From positions 1,984,001 through 2,048,000 of the forward strand of contig NZ_CP032616.1 in assembly GCF_003626975.1 (NCBI RefSeq): a stretch of DNA of 64,000 nucleotides. The letters run 5' to 3'. Positions within the stretch are counted from its first letter, which is position 1. Each line of letters starts with the position of its first letter. The translations under genes and the position numbers were made by a program. The notes beneath the pieces are model-generated. The model was not told where the DNA came from. It did no database searches and saw only the letters and a program-made list of their open reading frames with translations. The stretch is from Pseudomonas sp. DY-1. Its GTDB lineage: Bacteria > Pseudomonadota > Gammaproteobacteria > Pseudomonadales > Pseudomonadaceae. Shown here one piece after another: positions 1 through 8,896 of this stretch.

Positions 1-249
1 GGCCTTGATCTGCTGGACGACCGTTACCATGTCCTGGCCATGCCGGTGCAGGCCTGGAGCGACCCCTCGTTCATGGGCCTGCTGCTGGATGGCGGCATCC
101 CCTATTCCCGCCTGACCATCCTGCGTCATGCCGGAGCCCCGGAATTCATCCTGCTACCCAAGAAACACGCCGATGCTACCGCCCTCGGCGAAGGCCTTCG
201 CCTGGCCGGCGCAGCGGATGTCGTGAAATACCTGCGGGCATTGGCCTGA
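1..249 (+). CDS. C-terminal part of an unidentified protein
   Basis: The reading frame is open from the first base and ends at TGA 247-249, so only the last 82 residues are visible. The codon use is typical of high-GC Pseudomonas, and the tail is a mixed alpha/beta sequence ending in VVKYLRALA. No catalytic motif, signal peptide or membrane segment is visible in this part. I do not recognise the family, and the N-terminal part lies outside the window. Confidence 0.7.
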   Translation, partial: GLDLLDDRYHVLAMPVQAWSDPSFMGLLLDGGIPYSRLTILRHAGAPEFILLPKKHADATALGEGLRLAGAADVVKYLRALA

Positions 250-600
250 GGGTCGCCCGTCCAAGAAACCTCCTCCGCCACCTAGAGGCCAGGGCAGGAG
301 GAGAAAAGTTCAGGCAAGACGAAACTGAAGCGGAAAGAAGAACAGCCGGACGGCTGGCAAAAACCGAACGCCCCCAATGATCCGGACTATGACCGACCAC
401 GCAGGCCATACGAAGGTGACCCGCTCAACGCGTCGGAATGAATGATCCAACCTCACCTGAAACCTGGCTGAATATTGGGCTACCCAATACCCGAATGACC
501 AGAAATGTTCTGGATCGCGGGGCAGGAACTGTGCCGCAGAGTATTGCCTCGTGGCAGATGAAAGGGACAGGAATTCAGCCTGCCCCCTTCTACTGCCCCC
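250..600. other. Intergenic stretch with a start-less small ORF
   Basis: No complete gene is seen here. A plus-strand frame is open from 286 to a TGA at 439-441. It encodes a strongly hydrophilic tail that includes PDGWQKPNAPNDPDYDRP. A perfect AGGAGG ribosome-binding sequence lies at 296-301, but no ATG, GTG or TTG follows it in this frame. It could be a decayed small gene or an artefact. From 442 to 600 I see nothing. Confidence 0.35.
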
Positions 601-915
601 TCATTCCTTGATGATTGCGCCGCCAAGGTGAGCGAGGAAGAACAGTGAGTCCTCCAGGGCCTCAGCGTCATGCTCCTCGTCCGGGCCAATCCGCATGTAG
701 TCACCCGCCGCGAGAGCCAGGTCGCCAAAGCGGATGCGGCCGGACAGCACGAGGATTTCCTCCGGGCCTTCGTGGTCATGGCACGGGAAGACGGCGCCAG
801 CCTTGAATTCAATGAAGTCCGAACCGTTGCCATTTTCACCCCAGATGGAGGCAACACGGATTCCGGGGATGCCGGACTCGACGAACTGACGGGCTGCGTT
901 GGGGAAATGGATCAT
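601..915 (-). CDS. Small cupin-domain protein
   Basis: This 104-residue protein is a single cupin barrel. The first cupin motif is seen as PCHDHEGPEEILVLSG (about residues 44-59) and the second as a GDYMRIGPDEEHD stretch (about 71-83). The metal ligands are probably His46, His48, Glu52 and His82. The fold resembles ChrR/anti-sigma-type and small stand-alone cupins, and the substrate is unknown. The start ATG at 915 has a good GAGGAAA ribosome-binding site. A 29-bp palindrome lies 36 bp upstream and may be the operator. The gene stands alone, downstream of the gdhB terminator. Confidence 0.8.
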   Translation of the reverse strand: MIHFPNAARQFVESGIPGIRVASIWGENGNGSDFIEFKAGAVFPCHDHEGPEEILVLSGRIRFGDLALAAGDYMRIGPDEEHDAEALEDSLFFLAHLGGAIIKE

Positions 916-950
916 GGCGATTTCCTCGCTAGATATTTGCCTGAGACTTT

Positions 951-979
951 AATCGCACTCGATGCAATCGTGTGCGATT
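951..979. promoter_or_regulatory. Near-perfect 13-3-13 palindrome upstream of the cupin gene
   Basis: The left arm AATCGCACTCGAT and the reverse complement of the right arm (AATCGCACACGAT) agree at 12 of 13 positions, around a GCA spacer. It lies 36 bp before the cupin start, as expected for a dimeric regulator binding at or near the promoter. The regulator is not encoded in the window in any obvious way. Confidence 0.6.
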
Positions 980-1118
980 TCGAAGTATTGCTCCCACCGA
1001 TTGGGAGTGTCAACAGGTGAATTCCGTCGTTTGTCAGCCACGAAAGCACACCGGCGTGGATGCCATGGGGGGAACGCAGAACCGGCGTTAATCGCTAGGC
1101 CTCGCGATTCTCCGGGCG

Positions 1119-1144
1119 AAAAAAAGCCCCGCATGAGCGGGGCT
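1119..1144 (-). terminator. Rho-independent terminator of gdhB
   Basis: Read on the minus strand, an AGCCCCGC / GCGGGGCT stem with a TCAT loop is followed by a run of seven T. It begins 33 bp after the gdhB stop codon. Confidence 0.9.
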
Positions 1145-1176
1145 GAGAGCACAAAGAGTCTACGGAGCCACGGTCA

Positions 1177-4100
1177 TCACGGGATGCAGATGCCGTGCTG
1201 ACCGCTTTGGGCCAGGTCCATGAGCTCGCGGTTGGCCACTGCGTACATGGCGTAGTCGGTAGCTGTGGCGGCGCGCAGTTCGATCAGCATGGCCTTCCAA
1301 CGCTCCACCAGGGCGCGGTGCTGATCCAGCCACAGAGCCACACGCTCCTCGATGTCCGCCGGACCTTCGTTCATCTGCAAGACGGAGATGGTGATGGCCC
1401 GCTGCTGCCAGTCCAGGTCGTCGCGGAAAGCTTCCCGCGCCAACGCTTGCCAGTTGTTTTCCACCGGCAGGCTGGTGATCTGCTGCAGGTACCAGGACAG
1501 ATCCAGCGCGCCACCCACCGCGAAGTAGGCGGTAGCCACTTCGGCGGTGTCCTTGCCGGTGACATCCGATGCCTCGATGATCGGCAGCAGCGTGTAGAGG
1601 TGGCTGGTACCAGCCACGACACGGGCCAGGTCCTCGGGTGCGCCGGCTTCCACGTAGGACTGGAAGCGTGCGAGCCACTGCTCGCGGGACGGGCCTTCGA
1701 GAAGCTCGTCCAGGCGGCCGGCCAGGGCCTCCACGCGCGGAGCAAAGTGGTTCACGTCGCGCGCTGCGTTCTGGTCTTCACGACGGCTGCGCAGGAACCA
1801 ACGGGTGGCACGGCGTCCCAGGCGCATCAGCTCATCCATCAGGGTCAGCTGCAGCTCGGCCGGCACCTTGTAGTCCAGCGCCTCGATCTGCTGCCACCAA
1901 TGCGGCAGGCGGAACACATCGCGCACCACGACATAGGCGCCAGCCACGTTGGCCGCGCTCATGCCAGTGGACTCCTTCAGACGCTGCACGAAGGTGATGC
2001 CCATGTGGTTGACCAGGTCGTTGGCGATCTGGGTGCTGATGATTTCGCGCTTCAGACGATGGCGGCGCATGGACTCGCCGAAGGTCTCGGCCAGGCGCGC
2101 CGGAAATGCAGTCTCCATCTCCTGAGCCAGGTAGTCATCATCCGGCACCAGCGATTTCAACAGCGATTCCTTGAGGTCGATCTTGCTGTAGGAGATCAGC
2201 ACCGACAGCTCGGGACGGGTCAGCCCCTGGCCATTGGCGATACGCTCGTTCAGCTCGTCGTCCGAAGGCAGGAACTCCAGGCCGCGATCCAGCTTGCCGG
2301 CGGATTCCAGGGCGGCGACCAGGCGCTTGTACTCGCCAATCTTCTCGCGGGCACGGCGTTGTGCCAGGGACAGCGCCTGGGTCTGCTTGTAGTTGTTGCC
2401 CAGTACCAGGCTGCCCACGTCGTCGGTCATCTCGGCCAGCAGCTTGTTGCGCTGTTTGCCGGTCATGTCGCCGTTGGCCACGATCTCGTTGAGCAGGATC
2501 TTGATGTTGACCTCATGGTCCGAGCAGTCCACGCCGCCGGCATTGTCGATGAAGTCGGTGTTGCTGGCGCCGCCATTGAGGCCGTACTCGACGCGACCCA
2601 GTTGGGTCATGCCGAGGTTGCCGCCCTCGCCCACCACCTTGGCGCGCAGTTCGCGGCCGTCCACGCGCAGCGCGTCGTTGGCCTTGTCGCCCACGTCGGC
2701 ATGGCTCTCGCTGCTGGCCTTGACGTAGGTGCCGATGCCGCCGTTCCAGAGCAGGTCGACCGGAGCTTTGAGCAGAGCATTGAGCAGTTCGGTCGGGGTC
2801 AGTTTGTCGGCCTCGATCTCGAAGCGCTGCTGCATCTGCGGACTGATGGCGATGCTCTTGGCGCTGCGCAGGAAAATGCCACCGCCCTCGGAGATCAGCT
2901 TGGTGTCGTAGTCGGCCCAGGACGAGCGCGGCAGATCGAACATGCGCTTGCGCTCGATGAAGCTGGACGCCGCGTCCGGATTCGGGTCGATGAAGATGTG
3001 CATGTGGTTGAAGGCGGCCACCAGCTGCAGCTTGTCTGACAGCAGCAGGCCGTTGCCGAATACGTCACCGGCCATGTCACCGATGCCGATCACGGTGAAG
3101 TGATCCTTCTGAACATCGATGCCGCGTTCGCGGAAGTGACGCTGCACCGACACCCAGCCACCCTTGGCAGTGATGCCCATGCCCTTGTGGTCGTAGCCAG
3201 CCGAACCGCCGGAGGCGAAGGCGTCACCCAGCCAGAAGCCATAGTCCTGGGCAATGCCGTTGGCGATGTCGGAGAAGGTCGCGGTGCCCTTGTCGGCGGC
3301 GACTACCAGATAGGGGTCGTCGGCGTCGTGGCGCACCACGTTGGCCGGTGGCACCACCTTGCCTTCCTTCAGGTTGTCAGTGACGTCCAGCAGACCGGAG
3401 ATGAAGATGCGGTAGCAGGCGATGGCTTCGTTCTGGATGTCGTCACGGGTGCCGCCAACCGGCAGGCGACGCGGGATGAAGCCGCCCTTGGCGCCCATGG
3501 GCACGATCACCGCGTTCTTAACCTGCTGTGCCTTCACCAGGCCCAGCACCTCGGTACGGAAGTCTTCCTCGCGATCGGACCAGCGCAGGCCGCCACGGGC
3601 CACATCGCCGAAGCGCAGGTGCACGCCCTCGACACGCGGGCAATAGACGAAGATTTCGAACTTGGGCACCGGACGCGGGATTTCCGGAATCAGGCGCGGG
3701 CTCAGCTTGAAGCTGAAGTAGGACTTGTTCTGGCCGGCCGCGTCGGGCTGGTAGAAGTTGGTGCGCAGGGTCGCCTTGATGAGGTCCAGGTAGCGACGCA
3801 GGATGCGGTCTTCGTTGAGCACCGCAACGTTGTCCAGCTCACTGAGGATGGCGTGCTCCAGTTTCTGCTGCTTGTCCTCCAGATCGTCTGCCGCCAGCTT
3901 GCGCGCCAGGTAGAAGCGGGTCTTGAACAGACGCACCAGCTCCTTGGCGATGTTGGCGTGGTTCAGCAGGGTGCTGGCGATGTAGGACAGGTCGAAGCCC
4001 AGGCGAATCTGCTTCAGGTAGCGCGCATAGGCACGCAGCAGGGCAACGTCGCGCCACGGCATGGCGGCAGTCAGCACCAGCCGGTTGAAGGCATCGTTCT

Positions 4101-6039
4101 CGGCGTGGCCGCCAACGATATGGACGAAGGCGTCCTGCAGGGTGTCGTTCAGCTCCTGGAGGTCCACCTCATCACCCAGGGCGCTGGTGAAGGCGAAATC
4201 GTGAATCCAGTACTGGCGGCCGTCCTGGCGCGCAAGGCGGTAGGGGAACTCACCCAGCACGCGCAGGCCGAGGTTCTCCAGGATCGGCAGCACATCGGAC
4301 AGCGCCAGCGGCGTGTCGGCGTGGTAGAGCTTGCAGTGCAGCTGCTGCTCGCCCTGGACCAGCGGCTGGTAGAAGCTCATCACCAGCGGGCGCTCGTCGG
4401 ACAGGCTATGCAGGTGCTGCATGTCCACCACCGCCGAGTGCGGGGCGAAGCGCTCGCGATAGCCGGCCGGGAAGCCTTTCGGGAAGTCGGCCAGGACACG
4501 GGTGCCCTGTCCTTCACCGAAGCTTTCGTTGACCAGGCTGGCGTAATCGTCCTTCCAGGAGCGACAAGCCTGGATGACTTCCTTCTCCAGTAGCGCGATA
4601 TCGACGTTCAGCTTGATCTTCGGGTCCAGGCGCAGGATGAATTGCACGCGCGCCAGCACGGATTCGGAGAAGAAGGTCCAGAACTCGCAGTCGGTGGCCT
4701 GCAGGCGATCCATCAGGATCTGCTGGATCTTCAGGCGCGTCTCGGTGGAGTACACATCGCGCGGCACATAGGCCAGCGCATAGGCGAAGCGGCCATAGGG
4801 GTCACGGCGCAGGAACAGGCGGATCTTGTTGCGTTCCTGCATCTGCACGATGGACATGGCGGTGGTGAACAGATCGGCCACCGGGGTCTGGAACAGGTCG
4901 TCACGCGGCAGTACTTCCAGGACCTGGGCCAGTTCCTTGCCCAGGTGAGCCTTGGCATCGAAGCCGGAACGGCGCTGGATTTCCGCCACTTTGCGGCGGA
5001 TGTAGGGAATATGCTCGACGCTTTCGGCGTACACCGAGGAGGTGTAGAGGCCCATGAAGCGGCACTCCTTTACCACCTTGCCCTTGGCATCCAGCTCACG
5101 GATGGAGACGAAGTCCGGATAAGCCGGGCGGTGCACGCGACTCGGTTCGGCTGCCTTGGCAAAGGACAGCAGATTGGGCTCGCGCAGGTACTCCAGCGCC
5201 TCGGCCTCGATGTGCACGTCGTCCTTTTTCAGGCCCGCACGGCGCAGCCTGGAAACCCCCAGCAGGGATTTCTCGTCATAAACCAGGTGACCGCCGTTCT
5301 TGTCGTCGGCCACGGTGAATTCTTCATAGCCGAGGAAGGTGAAATGGTCGTCCAGGATCCAGTCCATGAACACCTTCACTTCCTTCAGCTCTTCGCCATC
5401 GACCTTCAGCTTGGCCTTGTCCAGCCAGGCCAGCAGCTCCTGGGCCTTGGCCTTCATCGGCTTGAAGTCCGCCACGGCCACGCGAACCTCGCCAAGCACT
5501 TCCAACAGAGCCTTTTCCAGGGTCTTCATGGCACCGTTGTTGGCACAGCGGTCGATTTCCAGGTACATCAGCGCTTCCTGGCGCACATCCTTGCCCTGGG
5601 TACCCTTGGGCAGGACTTCCTGCAGTTCGCCCTTGGCATTGCGACGCACGCTGAGCACGTTGTTCTGCAGGGTATGGATGCTATAGCCGCGACGGTTAAG
5701 CTCCATGCGCACCGAGTCCACCAGGAAGGGGATGTCGGGGTGCAGCACTTCCACGGCGGTATGGGTGGACTGCCAGCCGTGTTTCTCGTAGTCGGGGTTG
5801 AATACCCGCACTTCAGGGCTGGCGGGGTCGAAGCGCTCCAGCAGGCGCCAGGACGACAGGGTGCAGCCGGCCAGGTCGGACATGCGGCGCTGGGTCAGCT
5901 CGTCGAGCGCGATGATGCCGAAGAATTGTTCGGCGAACAGGGAAACTTGTGGCAATGCCTGTTCGCTGACGTGCTGCGCCAGGGCCGCTTGCAGTTGGTG
6001 CTGGAAGTCGGCTTTGCTGGCCGCCGTGAAGAACGCCAT
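1177..6039 (-). CDS. gdhB: NAD-specific glutamate dehydrogenase, large type
   Basis: This 1620-residue protein belongs to the large (about 180 kDa) NAD-glutamate dehydrogenases. They convert glutamate to 2-oxoglutarate and ammonia in the cytoplasm for amino-acid catabolism. The long N-terminal half carries the ACT-like regulatory region. The catalytic part starts near residue 780 and includes GGLRWSDREEDFRTE (about 815), PMGAKGGF (about 847, with the substrate lysine) and the nucleotide-binding stretch GIGDMAGDVFGNG (about 982). The length is normal for the family. The start ATG at 6039 has GGAGCAC upstream. The gene is monocistronic, ends in a strong terminator, and is transcribed divergently from the MoxR operon. 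In P. aeruginosa the orthologous enzyme is allosterically activated by arginine. The sequence itself does not show this. Confidence 0.96.
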   Translation of the reverse strand: MAFFTAASKADFQHQLQAALAQHVSEQALPQVSLFAEQFFGIIALDELTQRRMSDLAGCTLSSWRLLERFDPASPEVRVFNPDYEKHGWQSTHTAVEVLHPDIPFLVDSVRMELNRRGYSIHTLQNNVLSVRRNAKGELQEVLPKGTQGKDVRQEALMYLEIDRCANNGAMKTLEKALLEVLGEVRVAVADFKPMKAKAQELLAWLDKAKLKVDGEELKEVKVFMDWILDDHFTFLGYEEFTVADDKNGGHLVYDEKSLLGVSRLRRAGLKKDDVHIEAEALEYLREPNLLSFAKAAEPSRVHRPAYPDFVSIRELDAKGKVVKECRFMGLYTSSVYAESVEHIPYIRRKVAEIQRRSGFDAKAHLGKELAQVLEVLPRDDLFQTPVADLFTTAMSIVQMQERNKIRLFLRRDPYGRFAYALAYVPRDVYSTETRLKIQQILMDRLQATDCEFWTFFSESVLARVQFILRLDPKIKLNVDIALLEKEVIQACRSWKDDYASLVNESFGEGQGTRVLADFPKGFPAGYRERFAPHSAVVDMQHLHSLSDERPLVMSFYQPLVQGEQQLHCKLYHADTPLALSDVLPILENLGLRVLGEFPYRLARQDGRQYWIHDFAFTSALGDEVDLQELNDTLQDAFVHIVGGHAENDAFNRLVLTAAMPWRDVALLRAYARYLKQIRLGFDLSYIASTLLNHANIAKELVRLFKTRFYLARKLAADDLEDKQQKLEHAILSELDNVAVLNEDRILRRYLDLIKATLRTNFYQPDAAGQNKSYFSFKLSPRLIPEIPRPVPKFEIFVYCPRVEGVHLRFGDVARGGLRWSDREEDFRTEVLGLVKAQQVKNAVIVPMGAKGGFIPRRLPVGGTRDDIQNEAIACYRIFISGLLDVTDNLKEGKVVPPANVVRHDADDPYLVVAADKGTATFSDIANGIAQDYGFWLGDAFASGGSAGYDHKGMGITAKGGWVSVQRHFRERGIDVQKDHFTVIGIGDMAGDVFGNGLLLSDKLQLVAAFNHMHIFIDPNPDAASSFIERKRMFDLPRSSWADYDTKLISEGGGIFLRSAKSIAISPQMQQRFEIEADKLTPTELLNALLKAPVDLLWNGGIGTYVKASSESHADVGDKANDALRVDGRELRAKVVGEGGNLGMTQLGRVEYGLNGGASNTDFIDNAGGVDCSDHEVNIKILLNEIVANGDMTGKQRNKLLAEMTDDVGSLVLGNNYKQTQALSLAQRRAREKIGEYKRLVAALESAGKLDRGLEFLPSDDELNERIANGQGLTRPELSVLISYSKIDLKESLLKSLVPDDDYLAQEMETAFPARLAETFGESMRRHRLKREIISTQIANDLVNHMGITFVQRLKESTGMSAANVAGAYVVVRDVFRLPHWWQQIEALDYKVPAELQLTLMDELMRLGRRATRWFLRSRREDQNAARDVNHFAPRVEALAGRLDELLEGPSREQWLARFQSYVEAGAPEDLARVVAGTSHLYTLLPIIEASDVTGKDTAEVATAYFAVGGALDLSWYLQQITSLPVENNWQALAREAFRDDLDWQQRAITISVLQMNEGPADIEERVALWLDQHRALVERWKAMLIELRAATATDYAMYAVANRELMDLAQSGQHGICIP

Positions 6040-6447
6040 GGTTGTGCTCCGCTAGGCTCGTTTTGTTGGGGTTAAGCGTAGAACGCTTAAGAGGCGGAGA
6101 AAGGGCCACAGGTCGATCCGGGCAGTGCGACCCTGCTCCGGGCAAGCGCCGGGAAACAACTGCGACCCGGCGGTCACCATTGCCGCGAAAGCTTAACGAG
6201 GGAGCAATGCAGCGCGCTTACGGTGCTGCGACATATTCGTTCAATCAGCGTCCGCCTATACCAATGTACAAGTGCCCATCCAGAGGCACTGGAGCGAACC
6301 AGCGAAGAGACCAAATATCCGGCCCTGTCACGGAACCAACGCCTGAATTCAGGCTCTTCTAGGCCGCCTCCCCTGGTCTGGATTAAAGTTATGCATCAAC
6401 ACCGGAGGGCTTACAGCTCTCTTTTCCCCAGCTCAACGAGTCCATCG
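6040..6447. promoter_or_regulatory. Divergent gdhB / moxR intergenic region with a 7-5-7 palindrome
   Basis: No gene is seen. TTAAGCG (6072-6078), TAGAA and CGCTTAA (6084-6090) form a perfect inverted repeat 33 bp upstream of the gdhB start, a likely operator position. A further half-site-like GCTTAA lies near 6191. The plus-strand side carries the unmapped promoter of the MoxR operon. The moxR frame stays open upstream of its assigned start, back to about 6223. Confidence 0.5.
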
Positions 6448-7407
6448 ATGGAACACCGTGAAGCGCTAGTCACCCTTCGAAACTTCCTTTCCACGCAAAT
6501 CCTCGGTCAGGAAAAACTCATCGATCGCCTGCTGGTCGCTTTGCTTGCCGACGGCCACCTGCTGGTGGAAGGCGCGCCCGGCCTGGCCAAGACCAAGGCC
6601 ATCAAGGATCTGGCCGACGGCGTGGAAGCAGAGTTCCATCGCATCCAGTTCACCCCGGACCTGTTGCCGGCTGACATCACCGGCACCGAGATCTACCGCC
6701 CTGAGAACGGAAGTTTCGTCTTCCAGCAGGGGCCGATCTTCCACAACCTGGTGCTGGCGGACGAGATCAACCGTGCACCGGCCAAGGTGCAGTCGGCCCT
6801 ACTGGAAGCCATGGCCGAACGCCAGGTATCCATCGGCCGCTCCACCTACGCCCTGCCTCCGCTGTTCCTGGTTATGGCAACCCAGAACCCGATCGAGCAG
6901 GAAGGTACCTATCCCCTCCCTGAAGCCCAGCTTGACCGTTTCCTGATGCACGTACGGATCGGCTTCCCGGACGCGTCGGTGGAACGCAAGATTCTCCAGC
7001 AGGCCCGCGGCGAGGCGCTGCATGGCGAGACGCGTGCCGAACACCAGGTCAGCCAGCAGGCGATCTTCGCCGCGCGCAAGGAAATCCTCGGGCTCTACAT
7101 GGCCGACGCGGTGGAGGAATACCTGGTGCACCTGGTCATGGCCACCCGCACCCCAGCCAAATTCGACAGCGAGCTTGCCGAGTGGCTGGCCTGGGGCGCG
7201 AGCCCACGAGGCTCCATCGCACTGGACCGCTGCGCCCGCGCCCATGCCTGGATGGCAGGCCGCGACTTCGTCAGCCCGGAGGACATCCAAGCGGTGCTCT
7301 TCGACGTGTTGAGGCATCGCCTGATTCTCTCTTTCGAAGCAGAAGCTGCCGGTATCGACCAGGACCGGGTGATCCAGCGCATCCTGGATGTGGTAGCGGT
7401 GGCTTGA
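6448..7407 (+). CDS. moxR: MoxR-family AAA+ ATPase
   Basis: This 319-residue AAA+ ATPase probably acts as a chaperone that inserts metal or matures partners through the neighbouring VWA proteins. Walker A is GAPGLAKTK (residues 42-50). Walker B is LVLADEIN (about 100-107). The sensor and lid regions follow, including ATQNPIEQEGTYPLPEAQLDRF. The start at 6448 (MEHREAL...) was chosen because it gives the usual MoxR N-terminus. The frame is open back to 6223 and another ATG lies at 6391, so the start is not certain. No strong ribosome-binding site is visible. The stop codon overlaps the start of the DUF58 gene (TGATG), showing translational coupling in a six-gene operon. Confidence 0.93.
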   Translation: MEHREALVTLRNFLSTQILGQEKLIDRLLVALLADGHLLVEGAPGLAKTKAIKDLADGVEAEFHRIQFTPDLLPADITGTEIYRPENGSFVFQQGPIFHNLVLADEINRAPAKVQSALLEAMAERQVSIGRSTYALPPLFLVMATQNPIEQEGTYPLPEAQLDRFLMHVRIGFPDASVERKILQQARGEALHGETRAEHQVSQQAIFAARKEILGLYMADAVEEYLVHLVMATRTPAKFDSELAEWLAWGASPRGSIALDRCARAHAWMAGRDFVSPEDIQAVLFDVLRHRLILSFEAEAAGIDQDRVIQRILDVVAVA

Positions 7408-8408
7408 TGCGCCTGAAAGCGGCGGCCTGGAGATTCCGGATCAGGAAGCGCCGTCCGGCGACTGCTGGCTTCGCCCCACCGGCTGCCAGCGCGGAAGGCG
7501 TGCACGTAGACCTGGCCGAACTGATCGACATGCGCCATCGGGTCCGGGAAGTGCAGCTGTTCTCCAGCCCCGCCCGGCGCAGTCCACTGATCGGCCTGCA
7601 CCACTCCAAGCTGCGTGGCCGTGGCGTGGACTTCGACCAGGTGCGCATCTACCAGGCAGGCGACGACGTTCGCACCATCGACTGGCGCGTCACCGCACGC
7701 ACCCAGGAACCCCACACCAAGCTGTTCCACGAAGAGCGCGAACGGCCGGTGTTCATCATGGTCGAGCAAAGCCAGCGGCTGTTCTTCGGCACCGGGCTGG
7801 TGTTCAAGTCGGTGCTCGCCGCGCAGGCCGCCAGCCTCATCGGCTGGGCCGCCCTGGCCCACAACGACCGGGTCGGAGGCCTGGTGTTCAGTGACCAGGA
7901 CCACCACGAAATCAAACCTCGGCGCAGCAAGCAGAGCCTCCTGCAATTGCTGAACCGCCTGGCCCGTGCCAACCAGGCCCTCGGCAGTCCAGGCGGTGCC
8001 CAGCGCGAAGGTTTCAGCCTGGCCCTGCGCCGCGCCCGCGAGGTACTGCGCCCGGGCAGCCTGGTGGTGATTCTCTGCGACGAGCGCACCCTTTCCGATA
8101 CCGCCGAGCAGCAGATCAGTCTCCTCTCTCGTCACACCGACCTGATCCTGATGCCGGTTTCCGATCCGCTGGACCATGCGCTGCCGGCTGCCGGCCTGCT
8201 GCGTTTCGCCGAACACGGTGCACAGCTGGAACTGGACACCCACGCCAGCGACCTGCGCCAGGCCTATCGCGAGATGGGTGAGGCCCGAGTGGCACGCTGG
8301 GAGCGCCTCGCCCAGCGACTCGGCGTTCTGCTGCTGCCGCTGTCCACCCAGGAAGGCATGATCGATCAACTGCGCGACTACTTGCAGCACCGAGGCGGCA
8401 AGCAATGA
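7407..8408 (+). CDS. DUF58-domain protein of the MoxR operon
   Basis: This 333-residue cytoplasmic protein carries the DUF58 signature RGVDFDQVRIYQAGDDVRTI plus DWR (about residues 71-93), followed by a degenerate VWA-like fold. DUF58 proteins always accompany MoxR ATPases and are thought to link the ATPase to its VWA clients. The biochemical role is not established. The start ATG at 7407 overlaps the moxR stop by one base. The C-terminal end overlaps the next gene by 4 bp. No membrane segment is seen. Confidence 0.9.
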   Translation: MRLKAAAWRFRIRKRRPATAGFAPPAASAEGVHVDLAELIDMRHRVREVQLFSSPARRSPLIGLHHSKLRGRGVDFDQVRIYQAGDDVRTIDWRVTARTQEPHTKLFHEERERPVFIMVEQSQRLFFGTGLVFKSVLAAQAASLIGWAALAHNDRVGGLVFSDQDHHEIKPRRSKQSLLQLLNRLARANQALGSPGGAQREGFSLALRRAREVLRPGSLVVILCDERTLSDTAEQQISLLSRHTDLILMPVSDPLDHALPAAGLLRFAEHGAQLELDTHASDLRQAYREMGEARVARWERLAQRLGVLLLPLSTQEGMIDQLRDYLQHRGGKQ

Positions 8409-8896
8409 ACCCACTGGACGGACTGGAACCCCTTATCGAGCCAACGCCCATTCCCTGGTGGCCGCCGGCACCCGGCTGGTGGTGCCTGCCGCCCTTGCTC
8501 GCGCTGCTGGCATGGGCTATCTGGCGCTGGTGGCGACTCCGGACACGCCCAGCTGCGGAAGAAGCCGAACAACCCCTGGACCCTCTGCGCCAGGCCGCCC
8601 TGGATGAACTGGCGCGCCTGCCAAAACCCTACGACGGCGCACCTGCCGGCCCCTGGCTGCAGGAACTCAACGGTCTGCTCAAACGTCTGTGCCGCATGCA
8701 CTACCCCGGAGACCAGAGCCACACCCTCAGCGGTCGCGCCTGGCTGGCCTATCTCGACAACCGCTGCCCGGCCGCTGGCCTGACACGCTGGATGCTGTTG
8801 GTCGAAGGCGCCTATCGCCCGCAGTGCAAACTGGACGACAAGGCCATCGCCGGCCTCTACCAGTCCGTCGAGACCTGGATCCGCAAGCATGTTTGA
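8405..8896 (+). CDS. DUF4381 small membrane protein
   Basis: This 163-residue protein has a proline- and tryptophan-rich N-terminus (PIPWWPPAPGWW), one transmembrane segment at about residues 28-46 and a cytoplasmic helical domain ending in ESWIRKHV-like sequence. It belongs to DUF4381, which is found only in MoxR/Bat operons and is of unknown function. It overlaps its upstream neighbour by 4 bp and its downstream neighbour by 8 bp, so it is almost certainly translated in a coupled way. Confidence 0.88.
   Translation: MNPLDGLEPLIEPTPIPWWPPAPGWWCLPPLLALLAWAIWRWWRLRTRPAAEEAEQPLDPLRQAALDELARLPKPYDGAPAGPWLQELNGLLKRLCRMHYPGDQSHTLSGRAWLAYLDNRCPAAGLTRWMLLVEGAYRPQCKLDDKAIAGLYQSVETWIRKHV

Noticed and set aside
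1195..6075. Long plus-strand open frames (614, 497 and 477 codons) opposite gdhB
   Set aside because: They are mirror frames of a high-GC gene, rich in His, Gln and Val without domains, and gdhB is certain on the other strand.
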